15,200 nt of DNA, from contig PBPD01000145.1 in assembly GCA_002725445.1 (NCBI GenBank), forward strand, positions 1-15,200, in the 5' to 3' direction. The DNA comes from Rickettsiales bacterium (GTDB taxonomy: Bacteria; Pseudomonadota; Alphaproteobacteria; Rickettsiales; UBA3002). Position numbers and translations under genes: made by a program. Positions 14,037-15,200 of the stretch are shown in pieces (within the stretch, counting starts at the first letter, position 1; each line of letters begins with the position of its first letter). The notes below the pieces were generated by a model, which had not been told where the DNA came from, did not search any database, and worked only from the letters and a program-made list of their open reading frames with translations.

Positions 14037-15200
14037 CTACCTGCGTTCAAATTCGATCACTAATTGATCGGCATCCACACTCTTAGGAGCTTCAATATAC
14101 ACCTTTTTAACGGTCGCGTCATTATCTGCGTAAATGATGTTTTCCATCTTCATCGCTTCGATGGTGAATAGCTCACCACCGGCTGGCACAATATCGCCCT
14201 CTTTCACGGCAATTTTGCTTACCAGACCCGCGATTGGCGCCCGCACTTCGTGCGCTGCGCCGCCCTCTTCCTTCTCCGGCATGTATTTCGCCAGTTCTGC
14301 CACACGTGGCGTGCGCACCGTGGCTTTCACCTCGGCATTGGCATAGGCCAGCTGGAAACCTTCCGGCAATGGCTGAATTTTCACGCTGACTGGCTTGCCA
14401 TTCACGGTGCCCTGGAACAGACGACGCCCCAGCTTCCACGAGCTACGCACTACAATCAGCCCGTCATCATGGCCAATGTCATAGCCATAATCGCGTTTAC
14501 GCACATAGACGGGATAGTTGCTGCCAGCCACATTCACCACCCAACGCGCACCAATCGCAGGCGAGCGCCCGGGCAACTGGCCGGTGGTTTGCGCCGCACG
14601 TTCCACATCCATCATGTAGCAATGCGCCGCCACTGCCATGCAGACTTCTTTCGCTTCCGAATCCAGCTCAGCGCCGGAGAAACCTTTCGGATATTCCTGC
14701 TCAATAAAGTTCGTCGAAATATCGCCTTTGCGGAAACGTTCATGATTCAGCACGGCCTGCAGGAAGCCGCAGTTATGCGACACACCTTGAATGGTATATT
14801 GCTCCAGCCCTTTGACCATCAAGTCAATCGCCTCGTCACGCGTATCAGCGTAGCTGCACACTTTCGAGATCATCGGGTCATAGAACATGCTGACTTCACC
14901 GCCTTCATAGACACCGCTATCTACCAACAGCCCGTCCATCTCCGGCTGTTCATACTTCACCACCCGGCCAATCGATGGCAGAAAGCCTCGCGCCGTATCC
15001 TCGGCATACACACGGCCTTCAAACGCCCAGCCGTTAATCTGCACGTCGCTCTGCTTCAGCGACAGTTTTTCACCGGCCGCCACACGGAACATCTGTTCCA
15101 CCAGATCCACGCCTGTCACCAGCTCAGTCACACGGTGTTCCACCTGCAGGCGGGTATTCATCTCGAGGAAGTAAAAATTACCTTCCTGATCGACGATAAA
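14037..15200 (-). CDS. pccA: Propionyl-CoA (acyl-CoA) carboxylase alpha subunit, C-terminal part
   Basis: The frame runs off the right edge, so the N-terminal biotin carboxylase half is missing and this is not a truncation in the genome. The visible part opens with FIVDQEGNFYFLEMNTRLQV leading to EHRVTE, the end of the ATP-grasp active site (the E-x-N-x-R-x-QVEH motif). It continues through the biotin carboxylase C domain (VYAEDTARGFLPSIG) and the BT linker domain typical of PCC that docks on the beta subunit. It ends in a biotinyl domain with EAMKMEN, whose lysine carries biotin. The enzyme carboxylates propionyl-CoA to methylmalonyl-CoA in the cytosol. The BT domain favours PCC over acetyl- or methylcrotonyl-CoA carboxylase, though related substrates are possible. 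Confidence 0.93.
   Translation of the reverse strand, partial: FIVDQEGNFYFLEMNTRLQVEHRVTELVTGVDLVEQMFRVAAGEKLSLKQSDVQINGWAFEGRVYAEDTARGFLPSIGRVVKYEQPEMDGLLVDSGVYEGGEVSMFYDPMISKVCSYADTRDEAIDLMVKGLEQYTIQGVSHNCGFLQAVLNHERFRKGDISTNFIEQEYPKGFSGAELDSEAKEVCMAVAAHCYMMDVERAAQTTGQLPGRSPAIGARWVVNVAGSNYPVYVRKRDYGYDIGHDDGLIVVRSSWKLGRRLFQGTVNGKPVSVKIQPLPEGFQLAYANAEVKATVRTPRVAELAKYMPEKEEGGAAHEVRAPIAGLVSKIAVKEGDIVPAGGELFTIEAMKMENIIYADNDATVKKVYIEAPKSVDADQLVIEFERR

Overview
The window looks like a chromosomal segment of an alphaproteobacterium of moderate GC. This rests on the run ppx, rlmE, guaB, rsmB on the plus strand, on alphaproteobacterial-type versions of LipB and the propionyl-CoA carboxylase alpha subunit, and on the style of the proteins. 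I cannot name a genus from sequence alone. No insertion sequence, prophage, CRISPR array or integrase is visible, so most of the window is core genome with small unrecognised genes tucked between.

Layout: positions 1-1001 hold the tail of one unrecognised reading frame and a complete unrecognised 210-residue gene with a very strong ribosome binding site. Positions 1127-2943 hold a Ppx/GppA phosphatase overlapping the 23S rRNA methyltransferase rlmE. A small acidic minus-strand gene (2955-3200) lies between rlmE and guaB and is divergent from guaB. guaB (3369-4832) is followed by an rsmB-like rRNA methyltransferase, a membrane-anchored M23 endopeptidase and a bactofilin, the last two overlapping. 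These three probably form one transcription unit that joins ribosome modification to a cell-wall shaping pair. A convergent mgtE magnesium channel follows on the minus strand.

From 9466 the plus strand carries a short RTX calcium-binding repeat protein with no visible type I exporter, then an unrecognised protein with a CxxC thioredoxin-like centre, then a very short cysteine-rich candidate lipoprotein (11260-11412). The minus strand then carries a two-gene unit (unknown gene plus an HpcH/HpaI/CitE-type lyase) and a tRNA-Leu(GAG) with encoded CCA. lipB on the plus strand meets an acylphosphatase gene with overlapping stop codons. The acylphosphatase lies just downstream of pccA, which runs off the right edge.

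The best leads for something undescribed are the CxxC protein with its tightly coupled cysteine-rich mini-lipoprotein, the unknown gene at 369-1001, the small acidic gene opposite guaB, and a palindrome over the probable rsmB promoter. None of these amounts to a demonstrated new system from sequence alone.
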